Assembly: GCF_019042735.1 (NCBI RefSeq)
Contig: NZ_JAHQCR010000050.1
Coordinates: 124,001-188,000, forward strand
DNA: 64,000 nt
Direction of reading: 5' to 3'
Source: Evansella alkalicola
Lineage (GTDB): Bacteria > Bacillota > Bacilli > Bacillales > Salisediminibacteriaceae
Position numbers and translations under genes: made by a program. The notes beneath the pieces were generated by a model, which saw only the letters and a program-made list of their open reading frames with translations, was not told where the DNA came from and did not search any database. Positions 7,971-17,238 of this stretch are shown here, one piece after another. Every line of letters starts with the position of its first letter. Position 1 is the first letter of the stretch.

Positions 7971-9035
7971 TCATTCAACCAAAGTTGGTACAGAATAAAT
8001 AAACCATCTATCTTCTGGAATAACACCATCACCTGCTGATGATAAAACCTTCAAATACTCATTGGAAATTTGTTCATTTTCCTGATCAATGGTACGAGTT
8101 TTTTCCCATAACTCTTTCGCCTTCTTCTTATTACCATTTTTCCAAGCTGCAATTGCCATTTGGTGAAAATACGGTGGCGTTTTATAAAAGTCACTTGCTT
8201 GATAGAGCTTCTTATACCATTTATATGCCCGTGAGTACTCTCCGACAAAGAAAAGGGCCTTAGCTAAATAATAACAATGCCAATCCTTCATTGGACGAAG
8301 GTTTTTTAAATTATTTCTCCAAATTTCTTTATCAGGGTTCCCTTCCATAACAAAGAGCTTTGCCATTAAGCATTGAGCAAGGAAATTTGGTTCCTCCTTA
8401 ATGAGAAGGTCCTGTAATATCTTTTTCGCTTCCTCTAGCCTATTTTGATACATCAAACTTTCAGCCAAATAGGCATAAATGTCCCAATCAGTGGGGTTTT
8501 CTCCTAAATGCTCTTTTGCGTCTTCCTCCGCCAATTCAAATTTCCCACGGTTAATATGGTCGACAATGATATCTGCTGGTTTTCGATAAGGTAACATCAT
8601 TCCATCAAGAAGTTTATCCCTCCCTGGATCTAGAAAAATCTCTAGGAGAGATTCCGCATCGGGAGCAAATTCTCCTTCTGGGTCTAGCTCGAGATACTTT
8701 TGTACCCTCACTTTCGCCACATCAAACTTCAATAAATGAGCATAATTATTAGCCATAAAATAATAGCATTCTGCCATTGATTCATCTAGTTCTGATACAA
8801 CCTTTTCCAAGCATTCATTCGCCTCTTCATAGTATCGAAGATCGCCATAGATAATACCTAATTGACAAAGAAAGACTGGCTCATCAGGTTCTATTTCGAT
8901 CGCACGTTTTATATAGTCAATTGACTGCTCTAACTCATCATTTTGGTATGCTTCCACACCTTTTTTATAGAAAAAGGAACCGTCCTGTGTAAAAGAAACA
9001 ACATTCCCTCTTTTATTACTTTTAGATTCGCGCAT
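7971..9035 (-). CDS. Tetratricopeptide repeat protein (YvcD-like)
   Basis: A 354-residue protein made mostly of TPR helices; successive units are visible from residue 20 (FFYKKGVEAYQNDELEQSI, then PDEPVFLCQLGIIYGDLRYY) to about residue 310. No signal peptide or membrane segment, so a cytosolic protein-protein scaffold is likely. A TPR gene between trxB and the his operon is the usual Bacillus arrangement (yvcD). The ATG follows a GGGGGG run. No enzymatic motif is visible and the partner is unknown. Confidence 0.85.
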   Translation of the reverse strand: MRESKSNKRGNVVSFTQDGSFFYKKGVEAYQNDELEQSIDYIKRAIEIEPDEPVFLCQLGIIYGDLRYYEEANECLEKVVSELDESMAECYYFMANNYAHLLKFDVAKVRVQKYLELDPEGEFAPDAESLLEIFLDPGRDKLLDGMMLPYRKPADIIVDHINRGKFELAEEDAKEHLGENPTDWDIYAYLAESLMYQNRLEEAKKILQDLLIKEEPNFLAQCLMAKLFVMEGNPDKEIWRNNLKNLRPMKDWHCYYLAKALFFVGEYSRAYKWYKKLYQASDFYKTPPYFHQMAIAAWKNGNKKKAKELWEKTRTIDQENEQISNEYLKVLSSAGDGVIPEDRWFIYSVPTLVE

Positions 9036-9238
9036 TTAGTAACCCCCCATCTATATCTCATAAAAATTTTACAATATATGAATTCCATTCGATACGATAA
9101 TCATTTAATTTGTATTTAGTTATATGGCTACTGTTAAAAAAGGGTCTTTCAACTTAGCTATATTATATAAATACTTTACAAAAATCATCCCATAACATAT
9201 GAATTATACCATGTTCATTTTATTCATACAAATGCCCT

Positions 9239-9282
9239 ACGGGACCAGGTCCCCGAAATATTATTCGGGGACCTGGTCCCGT
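9239..9282. repeat. GGGACC palindrome, head-to-head pair (locus 1)
   Basis: Two inverted copies of the dispersed element: ACGGGACCAGGTCCCCGAA and its complement around a 6-nt centre, forming an 18-19 bp stem; outer ACAAAT/ATTTGT (9228, 9287) may extend it. It lies 20 bp after the hisIE stop, where a terminator is expected, but no T-run follows. Confidence 0.9.
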
Positions 9283-9302
9283 ACATATTTGTGACATATT
9301 TA

Positions 9303-10031
9303 TTATTTTCCATGTCTTTCTTCGAGTCGTTTTAGCACATTATCCAACGGAAGCCCTTGCTCTCGTAACAGTACGAGCCAATGAAACAGAAGGTCTGCAC
9401 TTTCCCAAGTTAATTCTTCTTTGGACCTGTTTTTAGCTGCTATAATTACTTCCGAAGCTTCTTCTCCCACTTTCTTCAAAATCTTATCCACACCCTCTTC
9501 AAATAAATACGTGGTATAAGATCCTTCAGGACGTTCTCCATCCCTTTCGGCAATGACTTGCTCCAACCGGTTAATAATCTTAAATCGATCAGACATTATA
9601 CTCGCCTCTTCGACTCCCTCTGTAACTACTCCAACTCCAGCACTACTCTCACCGCTAGAGTCAACATTTTCAAAACAGCTATAAGCTCCAGTATGACAAG
9701 CAGGCCCAGCAGGTTCCACAAGAACAACGATGGCGTCCTTATCGCAATCTAGTCGAAGCTCTACAATCTTCTGTGTATTGCCCGAAGTGGCTCCTTTGTG
9801 CCAAAGCTCTTGACGTGAGCGGCTATAAAACCACGTTTCAGCAGTATCTACACTTTTTTTCAAAGACTCCTCATTCATATAAGCAAGAGTAAGCACTTCT
9901 TTACTCTGATAGTCTTGTACGATAGCTGGAATTAAGCCGTTCGAATCAAATTTAAGATCCGCGATATTTAAATTACCTAACGATAACTTTCCTTTTTCAC
10001 CATTAACATTCTCTTCCGTATTCATACTCAT
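9303..10031 (-). CDS. hisI: Bifunctional phosphoribosyl-AMP cyclohydrolase / phosphoribosyl-ATP pyrophosphatase
   Basis: Catalyses steps 2 and 3 of histidine synthesis: PR-ATP to PR-AMP (C-terminal HisE) and PR-AMP to ProFAR (N-terminal HisI). The HisI part has WFYSRSRQELWHKG, the metal-binding DCDKDA and CHTGAYSCF; the HisE part has KVGEEASEVIIAAKN. At 242 residues it is longer than the usual 210 or so, with an N-terminal extension of about 20 residues and a Ser/Gly/Val-rich linker (about 120-140). The start overlaps the hisF stop; an internal ATG at 10025 is better spaced from GAGGTG. Confidence 0.97.
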   Translation of the reverse strand: MSMNTEENVNGEKGKLSLGNLNIADLKFDSNGLIPAIVQDYQSKEVLTLAYMNEESLKKSVDTAETWFYSRSRQELWHKGATSGNTQKIVELRLDCDKDAIVVLVEPAGPACHTGAYSCFENVDSSGESSAGVGVVTEGVEEASIMSDRFKIINRLEQVIAERDGERPEGSYTTYLFEEGVDKILKKVGEEASEVIIAAKNRSKEELTWESADLLFHWLVLLREQGLPLDNVLKRLEERHGK

Positions 10032-10786
10032 CGCACCTCGAGCCCCTTTTCCTTCAAGTAAGCTTTCACTTCTGCTACAGACGTTTCCTTGTAATGAAAA
10101 ATGGAAGCAGCAAGGGCAGCATCACCTTTTCCATCTACAAAAACATCGTAAAAATGCTCTTTTGAACCTGCACCACCTGAAGCAATGACTGGAACGGAAA
10201 CGGCTTCACTTACTGCACGTGTCAGCGATAAGTTAAAACCTGTTTTTTCCCCGTCTTGGTCCATACTCGTTAATAAAATTTCCCCAGCACCTAGGGAAAC
10301 TGCTTCCTTAGCCCAAGAAACTACGTCACGCTCCGTTGGTTTTCTACCACCATGTGTATAGACACGCCATGAATCTAGCTCGTCGTCCCACTTGGCATCA
10401 ATCGCTACGACAATGCATTGAGAACCGAAAAAATCAGCCCCTTCCTGAATTAACTCAGGACGCAAAACTGCAGCTGTATTTAAGCTTACTTTATCAGCGC
10501 CTGCCCGAAGAATACGCTTCATATCCTCAAGCTTGTTAATTCCTCCACCTACTGTAAAGGGAATGGCCAACGTACCAGCCACTTTTTCTACCACGTCAAC
10601 CATCGTTTCTCGGCCTTCGTGGGAAGCAGATATATCTAGAAAAACGAGTTCGTCAGCACCTTGCTCATCATAAAACGCTGCCAGCTCTACTGGGTCCCCA
10701 GCATCACGCAAATCTACGAACTGTACCCCTTTTACAACACGACCTTCTTTCACATCGAGACATGGAATAATTCGCTTTGTAAGCAT
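10028..10786 (-). CDS. hisF: Imidazole glycerol phosphate synthase, cyclase subunit
   Basis: With HisH converts PRFAR and ammonia to IGP and AICAR. A 252-residue TIM barrel starting MLTKRIIPCLDVKEGRVVKG, with catalytic Asp11 (CLDV) and the second Asp in TSMDQDGEKTGF, and phosphate-binding GGGIN and ASGGAG loops. Its ATG overlaps the hisA stop (TAATG) and follows GGAGGCG. Confidence 0.98.
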   Translation of the reverse strand: MLTKRIIPCLDVKEGRVVKGVQFVDLRDAGDPVELAAFYDEQGADELVFLDISASHEGRETMVDVVEKVAGTLAIPFTVGGGINKLEDMKRILRAGADKVSLNTAAVLRPELIQEGADFFGSQCIVVAIDAKWDDELDSWRVYTHGGRKPTERDVVSWAKEAVSLGAGEILLTSMDQDGEKTGFNLSLTRAVSEAVSVPVIASGGAGSKEHFYDVFVDGKGDAALAASIFHYKETSVAEVKAYLKEKGLEVR

Positions 10787-11523
10787 TACTTCTTCGCCTC
10801 CTCCAACGCATCTCCTAAGGAAATACGCCCTGTGTATAACGCTTTTCCAATAATGGCCCCTGCAATCCCCTCACCTGAGCGACGGCATAATTCTTGAATA
10901 TCCTCTATACCTTTCACTCCACCAGAAGCTATCACTTGTTTCCCTGTGATTTTTCCGAGACTCGCAATTGCCTCCGTATTTGGGCCAGAAAGCATGCCAT
11001 CACGTGAAATATCTGTCATAATAAATGTTTCTGCACCATATCGGACTAATTCTACTGCCAATTCTTCCGCTTTCACTTCAGACGTTTCCAGCCACCCGTG
11101 AGTTGCAACATAACCATCACGGGCATCAATCCCAATGGCAACGCGCTCCCCACCATACAAAGCAAGCATCTCCTTCACAAACACAGGATTGGAAATAGCA
11201 GCACTGCCGAGAATGACCCGTGAAACACCACCATCTAAATACTTCACCACATCAGCAGGCGTTCGGATGCCGCCACCAACCTGAACCTTTGCACGTCCCG
11301 CCAATTCCTGTGCCGTTTGTAGAACCACTTCCCCATTCACTGGCGCGCCTTCCTTGGCACCGTCTAAATCCACCATATGAATCCAATCCGCCCCATTTTC
11401 CGCAAAACTTAATGCCATATCATAAGGAGAATCTCCATAAACCGTTTCTTTCTCATAATCACCTTGTAAAAGACGGACACACTTCCCGCCTCGAATATCA
11501 ATTGCCGGATAAATTGTAAACAC
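10786..11523 (-). CDS. hisA: ProFAR isomerase
   Basis: Amadori isomerase turning ProFAR into PRFAR. A 245-residue TIM barrel with Asp8 in IYPAIDIRGGKCVRL, then VGGGIRT and the second catalytic Asp in ITDISRDGML. The frame is open a further 66 codons upstream, but that part overlaps hisH and is not HisA-like; GTG 11523 has GGGGAGTGAAGGTC in front and gives the family N-terminus. The remaining overlap with hisH is 26 bp. Confidence 0.96.
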   Translation of the reverse strand: MFTIYPAIDIRGGKCVRLLQGDYEKETVYGDSPYDMALSFAENGADWIHMVDLDGAKEGAPVNGEVVLQTAQELAGRAKVQVGGGIRTPADVVKYLDGGVSRVILGSAAISNPVFVKEMLALYGGERVAIGIDARDGYVATHGWLETSEVKAEELAVELVRYGAETFIMTDISRDGMLSGPNTEAIASLGKITGKQVIASGGVKGIEDIQELCRRSGEGIAGAIIGKALYTGRISLGDALEEAKK

Positions 11524-12154
11524 GACCTTCACTCCCCACATCTGACGTGAAATTCCGCAACATTTGCATTCCAAGAGTACTGCTTTTTTCCGGGTGAAAT
11601 TGAGTTCCCCATACAGACCCTTTCGCCACAACAGCTGGGACCTGCACATCATATTCAGCTGATGCAATAAGTACCGACTCATCCTCTGACTGCACAACAT
11701 ACGAGTGAACGAAGTAAACATGTCCAGGCGCTAGACCTTTTAAGATTTCATGACCTTCTTGGTGAAAACGTAGTTTATTCCACCCCATGTGTGGTACTTT
11801 GTAACGTTCCCCGTCAGAAGTAATCCCAGAAAACCGAATCACCCTCCCTGGAAGGAGGCTTAACCCCTCTGTTTCTCCGTTCTCTTCACTTTGTTCGAAC
11901 AGTAATTGCATCCCTAAACAGATACCTAATAGCGGTCGCTCGTTTGCCGCCCATTCTTGAAGGAAAGCTGTAAGCCCACGCTTCGAGAGCTCTTCCATTC
12001 CGTCTCGAAAGGAGCCTACCCCAGGTAAAATAAGACGCTCCGCTTTTTTTAATTCAGCTGGATCTTCTGATACAAAAGGGGTGTGACCAATTCTTTCAAG
12101 TGCTTTCGTGACACTATGAAGATTGCCCATACCGTAATCGACAATGCCTATCAT
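11498..12154 (-). CDS. hisH: Imidazole glycerol phosphate synthase, glutaminase subunit
   Basis: Class I glutamine amidotransferase that feeds ammonia to HisF. It has the oxyanion loop PGVGSF, nucleophile Cys in GICLGMQLLFE near residue 80 and the His-Glu pair in QFHPEKSS. The 218-residue length slightly exceeds the usual 200-212 because of a short C-terminal tail after RNFT. The start overlaps hisB by 4 bp. Confidence 0.97.
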   Translation of the reverse strand: MIGIVDYGMGNLHSVTKALERIGHTPFVSEDPAELKKAERLILPGVGSFRDGMEELSKRGLTAFLQEWAANERPLLGICLGMQLLFEQSEENGETEGLSLLPGRVIRFSGITSDGERYKVPHMGWNKLRFHQEGHEILKGLAPGHVYFVHSYVVQSEDESVLIASAEYDVQVPAVVAKGSVWGTQFHPEKSSTLGMQMLRNFTSDVGSEGRVYNLSGN

Positions 12155-12744
12155 GTTAAACTTCCTTTCGTTGAAGGAACACCTTTTACTCGTGGGTCAA
12201 TTTGTGTTGCATCATCGAGTGCGCGCCCCAGTGCTTTAAAGATTGCTTCAATGATATGGTGTGTATTTGTACCATAATGAACGATAACGTGAAGATTCAT
12301 TCTAGCTTCTAGGGCTAGCTTCCAAAGGAATTCATGCACTAACTCCGTGTCAAAAGTGCCTACTTTTTGCGATGGCAGTTCTCCTTTAAATTCGAGATGT
12401 GGCCGATTGGAAAGGTCCACAACTACTTGGGCTAACGCCTCATCCATAGGTACAAACGCGTTTCCGTAGCGCTTAATCCCCTTTTTATCCCCTAAAGCAG
12501 TCTTTAACGCTTCACCTAAAACAATTCCTATATCCTCTGTCGTATGATGGTCATCGATCTCCACATCGCCTTTGGCCACGATGTTTGTGTTAAACAATCC
12601 GTGCTTCGTAAACAGGTCAAGCATATGGGTCATGAATGGTACGTCTGTATCCAGCTCTGCCCTTCCTTCACCATCGATTTCAAAGGTTAGTTGGATTTGT
12701 GTCTCGTTCGTTGTTCTCTTTATGGTTGCTTCCCGTTTACTCAT
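12151..12744 (-). CDS. hisB: Imidazoleglycerol-phosphate dehydratase
   Basis: Mn-dependent dehydration of IGP to imidazole acetol phosphate. The 197-residue product has the duplicated metal-binding motifs DDHHTTEDIGI (about residue 60) and VHYGTNTHHIIEA, as in stand-alone HisB. ATG 12744 (MSKREATIKR) follows GGAGG at good spacing; an ATG two codons earlier is too close. It overlaps the hisD stop. Confidence 0.97.
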   Translation of the reverse strand: MSKREATIKRTTNETQIQLTFEIDGEGRAELDTDVPFMTHMLDLFTKHGLFNTNIVAKGDVEIDDHHTTEDIGIVLGEALKTALGDKKGIKRYGNAFVPMDEALAQVVVDLSNRPHLEFKGELPSQKVGTFDTELVHEFLWKLALEARMNLHVIVHYGTNTHHIIEAIFKALGRALDDATQIDPRVKGVPSTKGSLT

Positions 12745-14026
12745 TGTCATTGTCCTCCAATCGTTTTTCCACTGCTCTTGCGTGCGCTTCTAATCCTTCT
12801 AGTCTGGCGAATGCTGCAATTTTATGGGCATTGTCTTCAATCGCTTGTTTGCTATATGAGATGATACTTGATTTTTTCGTGAAATCTTCTACTGTTAATG
12901 GGCTAGAAAATCTTGCTGTTCCGTTCGTAGGTAACACGTGGTTTGGACCTGCAAAATAGTCTCCCACTGGTTCTGAACTGTTCTCCCCTAGGAAGATTGC
13001 CCCTGCATGGCGAATTTGTGGTAATATAGCCCACGGGTTTTCTGTAAGGATCTCCAAATGTTCTCCTGCTAAATCATTCACAGCTTGAACAGCTTCTGCC
13101 ATATCTTTTGCTAAATAGATGGCACCATAATCGTTGATGGACTGAGCCGCAATTTCCTCTTTAGGCAAATTGGTCAGCTGTTTTGTCACTTCTTCTGCAA
13201 CTGCTGCGGCTACCTTTTTATCGGTCGTAACGAGGACTGCGGAAGCCATTGGATCATGCTCTGCTTGCGACAGGAGATCTGCGGCGATGTATTTTGGATT
13301 CGCGCTGCTGTCAGCAAGAATGACAATTTCGCTCGGTCCAGCAATCATATCAATGGCTACTGTGCCAAAAACTTGTTGTTTCGCTAAGGCAACATAGATA
13401 TTTCCTGGTCCTACGATTTTATCCACTGGGTCAATGGTATCTGTTCCATATGCCAATGCAGCCACGGCTTGAGCCCCACCGACTTTATAGATTTCAGTAA
13501 TTCCAAGCTCTGCAGCAGTAATAAGAACCGTATCATTCAAGGTTCCGTCAGGTTTCTGTGGAGGAGATACCATCACAATTCGTTCCACTCCTGCAACCTG
13601 TGCTGGAACAACATTCATGATAATCGTCGATGGATAAGCAGCACGTCCTCCAGGTACGTAAACACCGACAGCGTCCAACGGCGTAACTTTCTGACCTAGG
13701 ATCGTACCATCTTGTTTCGTCGTCATCCACGATTGCTGTACTTGACGGGAGTGAAAATCTCGGATATTTGCAATGGCCTCTTTTATAACGGTTAACGTTT
13801 CTTCATCAGTATTGGCATAAGCGTTGAGCATTTCCTCTTCCGTAACTTTAAATTGGGAAGGGGACAGGTTTACCTCATCTAACACTTCTGTAAATTGTTG
13901 AAGTGCTTCATCTCCACGATTCCTCACTTCTGAAATAATGGATTTTACTGCAAGTACCTGGTCCTCCGTTCCTTGATCGATGGACCTTCTTAAACTGACC
14001 TCATCCGTTAATGGAATAATCTTCAC
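12737..14026 (-). CDS. hisD: Histidinol dehydrogenase
   Basis: Zn- and NAD-dependent oxidation of histidinol to histidine (final two steps). 429 residues, family length, with GPGNIYVALAK, DMIAGPSEI, the Zn-ligand region LSQAEHDP and GPNHVLPTNGTARF. The start overlaps the hisG stop by one base. Confidence 0.98.
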   Translation of the reverse strand: MKIIPLTDEVSLRRSIDQGTEDQVLAVKSIISEVRNRGDEALQQFTEVLDEVNLSPSQFKVTEEEMLNAYANTDEETLTVIKEAIANIRDFHSRQVQQSWMTTKQDGTILGQKVTPLDAVGVYVPGGRAAYPSTIIMNVVPAQVAGVERIVMVSPPQKPDGTLNDTVLITAAELGITEIYKVGGAQAVAALAYGTDTIDPVDKIVGPGNIYVALAKQQVFGTVAIDMIAGPSEIVILADSSANPKYIAADLLSQAEHDPMASAVLVTTDKKVAAAVAEEVTKQLTNLPKEEIAAQSINDYGAIYLAKDMAEAVQAVNDLAGEHLEILTENPWAILPQIRHAGAIFLGENSSEPVGDYFAGPNHVLPTNGTARFSSPLTVEDFTKKSSIISYSKQAIEDNAHKIAAFARLEGLEAHARAVEKRLEDNDNE

Positions 14027-14745
14027 TATGCGTTCTCCCCTTCCACCACTGCTGCAATCCGCTCTACCATGTCATCAATTTGCTCAGATTTTGTTCTATA
14101 GCTCACTGGATTCACGATGAATCTTGATGTAATTGGCATCATTGTTTCTATTTCAACAAGGCCGTTTTCCTTTAAGGTTCTCCCTGTTGATACAATATCT
14201 ACAATTCTGTCAGCTAAACCAATGATAGGGGCTAATTCAATGGATCCGTTCAGCTTGATAATTTCAACTTGCTCTCCTTGCTCACGAAAATAGGAGGAGG
14301 CAAGGTTCGGATATTTCGACGCGATTTTTGGCGCAATGTCAGCATTGGGATTATAGGTTGGCAGGGCTGCAACTGCCATATAACATTCACTAATCTTCAA
14401 GTCGAGTACTTCATATACATCTCGCTTTTCTTCGATGAGCACGTCTTTCCCAGCGACTCCAACATCTGCGACTCCGTGCTCCACATATGTTGGGACATCC
14501 ATTGGTTTTGCCAAGATAAAGCGCATGCCCGCTTCTGGACTGTCTATAATTAATTTACGAGATTCATCAAACTCTGGGGGCAGTGGATAATTTGCTTTTC
14601 TGAGAAGAGCCACTGCTTCGTCAAAAATACGGCCTTTTGGCATCGCCACGGTTAATAATTCATTGTTCTTGGTCTTATTGATGGTGTTATTTTGGGCATT
14701 GCTCTTGATACTGTTGTTGTCCTGACTGTTCTGTACTTCGCTCAT
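14026..14745 (-). CDS. hisG: ATP phosphoribosyltransferase, short form
   Basis: First committed step, ATP plus PRPP to PR-ATP. It is the short form lacking the regulatory domain and so needs HisZ, encoded just upstream. The core starts at LLTVAMPKGRIFDEAV and has the GVAGKDVL and PRPP-loop DIVSTGRTLKENGL motifs. It is preceded by an unusual Asn/Gln/Ser/Lys-rich tail of about 28 residues, absent from typical HisG. The ATG overlaps the hisZ stop (ATGA) and no closer start is visible. Confidence 0.96.
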   Translation of the reverse strand: MSEVQNSQDNNSIKSNAQNNTINKTKNNELLTVAMPKGRIFDEAVALLRKANYPLPPEFDESRKLIIDSPEAGMRFILAKPMDVPTYVEHGVADVGVAGKDVLIEEKRDVYEVLDLKISECYMAVAALPTYNPNADIAPKIASKYPNLASSYFREQGEQVEIIKLNGSIELAPIIGLADRIVDIVSTGRTLKENGLVEIETMMPITSRFIVNPVSYRTKSEQIDDMVERIAAVVEGENA

Positions 14746-15932
14746 GAAAAGCTTCCCCCATTCCCATTGGATCCAACAAAATAAATGACCTCTTTGAACT
14801 GTGCTGAATAGGCGTCCACATTGGAGATACCCGTTAAATCTTGCATCACGACCGTACGATTTTCCTGACGCAGATCTATGGCACGATTCATCGCTTCTTT
14901 TCGTCGCTCATTACTGAAAATAATACAAACATCGTTCGTGATTGACTCCTTTGTTTTTCCCAAAGCTTCGGTTAATCGATCTACCCTTAAGCAAAAACCA
15001 GTAGCAGGCTCTGGTCGATGGAATTGCTCAAGCAATCCATCATAGCGCCCTCCACTCCCAATCGGATAGCCTAACCCTTCACTGTAAGCTTCAAAAACGG
15101 CGCCTGTATAATAGCTCATATGCATGACAAGATTTAAATCAATGAGGACATTATCCTTTAAGTTGTATGCTTCAAGTACATTTATTAATTGTTCTAGTTG
15201 GCTTAGTGCTTTCTTTGCTTCGTTGCTCTCAATGATCGTTTGAGCTTTGTCGATGATCTCAGGTCCTCCTTTTAAGGTAAGAAGGTCCTTTAGTCGCTTC
15301 TGATCAATTGATGACAGTGGAAGCTGATCCACCTCTTTACGAAAACCTACGTAATTTTTCTCAAAAAGATAGCGTTTAAATGCTTCCACGCGCTGCTCGT
15401 TTCCAAGTACTTCAAATAGAAATGCATTCACAAAGCCGATATGCCCAATCGCGATCTGATAATTACTGAGTCCAGCCTTTTCAATAGAGGACATCATCAA
15501 GGCGATTACTTCCCCGTCCGCACTATTGGAGTGGTCACCAATAAGCTCCACGCCAATCTGTTCAAATTCTGCAGGCGATCCACCCTCTCGCTGCTGCGCT
15601 CTGAAAACTGGCGCATCGTAAGTCAACCTTAGTGGTCGTTCTGCTGTATTTAATGTGGAGGCAGCGATTCTAGCAATAGGAGCAGTCATATCAGGCCTTA
15701 ACACCAGTGTGTTTCCTTCTTGATCTAAAAGCTTAAATAGCTGCTGATCCATGATCGCAGAGACGGAGCCAACCGTTTCATGATACTCCAAAGTTGGCGT
15801 TTCAATCGGTGCATATCCCCATTGGGCCATTTCCTTTGAGATGCTGTCCTTCACCTGTTTCTTTATCTGATATAACTCTGGTAGTGTATCCTTCATTCCG
15901 ATCGGTTTTTCAAACATAAATAATTTGCTCAT
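14742..15932 (-). CDS. hisZ: ATP phosphoribosyltransferase regulatory subunit
   Basis: A histidyl-tRNA-synthetase-like protein without synthetase activity that assembles with short HisG for activity and histidine feedback. The 396-residue product has class II motifs GMKDTLPE (N-terminal), LRPDMTAPIAR and SGGRYDGLLEQF. ATG 15932 has GGGGTGA 8 bp upstream; the longer GTG start overlaps that RBS. First gene of hisZGDBHAF(IE), where junctions overlap throughout. Confidence 0.96.
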   Translation of the reverse strand: MSKLFMFEKPIGMKDTLPELYQIKKQVKDSISKEMAQWGYAPIETPTLEYHETVGSVSAIMDQQLFKLLDQEGNTLVLRPDMTAPIARIAASTLNTAERPLRLTYDAPVFRAQQREGGSPAEFEQIGVELIGDHSNSADGEVIALMMSSIEKAGLSNYQIAIGHIGFVNAFLFEVLGNEQRVEAFKRYLFEKNYVGFRKEVDQLPLSSIDQKRLKDLLTLKGGPEIIDKAQTIIESNEAKKALSQLEQLINVLEAYNLKDNVLIDLNLVMHMSYYTGAVFEAYSEGLGYPIGSGGRYDGLLEQFHRPEPATGFCLRVDRLTEALGKTKESITNDVCIIFSNERRKEAMNRAIDLRQENRTVVMQDLTGISNVDAYSAQFKEVIYFVGSNGNGGSFS

Positions 15933-15954
15933 CTCTTGATTCACCCCATATTTG

Positions 15955-16037
15955 TCAGGGACCTGGTCCCCGAACTTTTTGTTGGTATTTTTACGGGACC
16001 TGGTCCCCGAACTTTTTGTGCGGGACCAGGTCCCTGA
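15955..16037. repeat. Three GGGACC palindromes in the his leader (locus 2)
   Basis: Cores at about 15957-15971, 15994-16007 and 16021-16034; the first two are in the same orientation and the third is inverted. Each is flanked by AT-rich GAACTTTTTGT-type sequence. They lie between the putative his promoter (16342-16369) and hisZ and would be in the leader RNA. Confidence 0.9.
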
Positions 16038-16341
16038 AGATTTTGTGAACTTTTAATGCTCTATCTATTCGTACAGCAAGTTATCCTTATTGTCTCATTA
16101 TTTTAGTATTTTTTGAAAGTAAAGACTATTTTAAAATATCATTTACCTAGACAATTCGTTTATTACCTTGTTCTGCTACTATGTTTGTGTTTTTTGATTG
16201 TATATTTGATTCCTGTGCAGTACTTTCACTTTAGTTTGCTAATGTGATAATGCAGTAAAGATGTTATGTAGTAGTTTACAAGGGAATATGCTAATCGTCA
16301 ACCAAAAAATGCTAATCCTTATATTTTATTTACCCTGCCCT

Positions 16342-16369
16342 ATTATAGTGGAAGTCAATTTGCAGCCAA
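16342..16369 (-). promoter_or_regulatory. Candidate his operon promoter
   Basis: On minus: TTGGCT, 16 bp, TATAAT. It would give a leader of about 400 nt before hisZ containing the three palindromes. I saw no T-box motif in the leader. Confidence 0.5.
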
Positions 16370-16518
16370 CCACCTATACCCTTAAAAGAAGTAAATTAGT
16401 CTTTTTTGATCCCTCTTCACTTTCAAAATAATCTCAATAAATGAAATGTTTACTACACTCCGTCACACATCACTCTAATTACTCTTCCAAATAGTAAGCT
16501 AAGCTAGCATGACATATA

Positions 16519-16553
16519 AAAGAACCAACTACACGGTGCAGTCGGTTCTTTAA
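16519..16553 (-). terminator. Terminator after the DinB-like gene
   Basis: On minus: AAAGAACCGACT, 9-nt loop, AGTTGGTTCTTTT; near-symmetrical, so it could work both ways. Confidence 0.8.
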
Positions 16554-16614
16554 ATTTTAATTTATAGATTTCATCTTCAACTACCGTTGATTTTCTTTAG
16601 TACAAAACCTCAAG

Positions 16615-17154
16615 TTATTTACCTTGGTGCTTTTCAAGCATTTCCTTTAAATAATCTTCAGATTTCCCTCTCGGAATGCTAAGACTTTCCCAATCATTAT
16701 CTTTTAGTTGTTTTCCAATATATACAATTTGTCCGACATGATATGCATAATGTGCCATTTGCCTTTCAATAGCTTCTAATACCAAATGACTTTCTCCACG
16801 AATATTAATATTTTTTAATAAATCTTCATCTCTTAGATCAGTTAATGTATCGATAAGAACTTTCCAACCTACTTCCCAAACATTTAGTAATTCAGCTTTT
16901 GTATTAATATCATCAATGAATTCATCGTCACGGTTTCTATATTCTTTTTCCCCATCTGAAGTTAAAAAGTCACTCCACCTTGAAACCATATTTCCGCTTA
17001 AATGCTTAACTATTATGGCTACGCTGTTGGATTCAACTTTACAATTCCAATGTATCTCCTCTTCTGATAGTTGGTTTAACGTCTTATCTCCAAGGATTTT
17101 TACATTCTTAAATCTTTCTATTACAATCCTCAAATATTCTTTTCCAATATCCAT
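16615..17154 (-). CDS. DinB/DUF1572-family four-helix protein
   Basis: A 179-residue protein of the DinB-like four-helix-bundle superfamily (YfiT/DUF1572 branch). Candidate metal-binding His residues lie in IIVKHLSGN (about residue 50) and in QMAHYAYHVGQIVYIGK (about 135-150), the superfamily pattern. Some family members are thiol-dependent transferases; the function here is unknown. It has its own terminator and precedes a methyltransferase gene in the same direction. Confidence 0.8.
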   Translation of the reverse strand: MDIGKEYLRIVIERFKNVKILGDKTLNQLSEEEIHWNCKVESNSVAIIVKHLSGNMVSRWSDFLTSDGEKEYRNRDDEFIDDINTKAELLNVWEVGWKVLIDTLTDLRDEDLLKNINIRGESHLVLEAIERQMAHYAYHVGQIVYIGKQLKDNDWESLSIPRGKSEDYLKEMLEKHQGK

Positions 17155-17238
17155 CTAAATCCCCCTATAAACGAATAATGTAATACCTATTTAAGGAAGA
17201 GAAGAAAATCTCAATTCAATTCAATTATTAGTTTTTCA

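Noticed and set aside
15933..16614. T-box or other his leader regulator
   Set aside because: No T-box GGGTGGNACCGCG-like motif was found on the minus strand.
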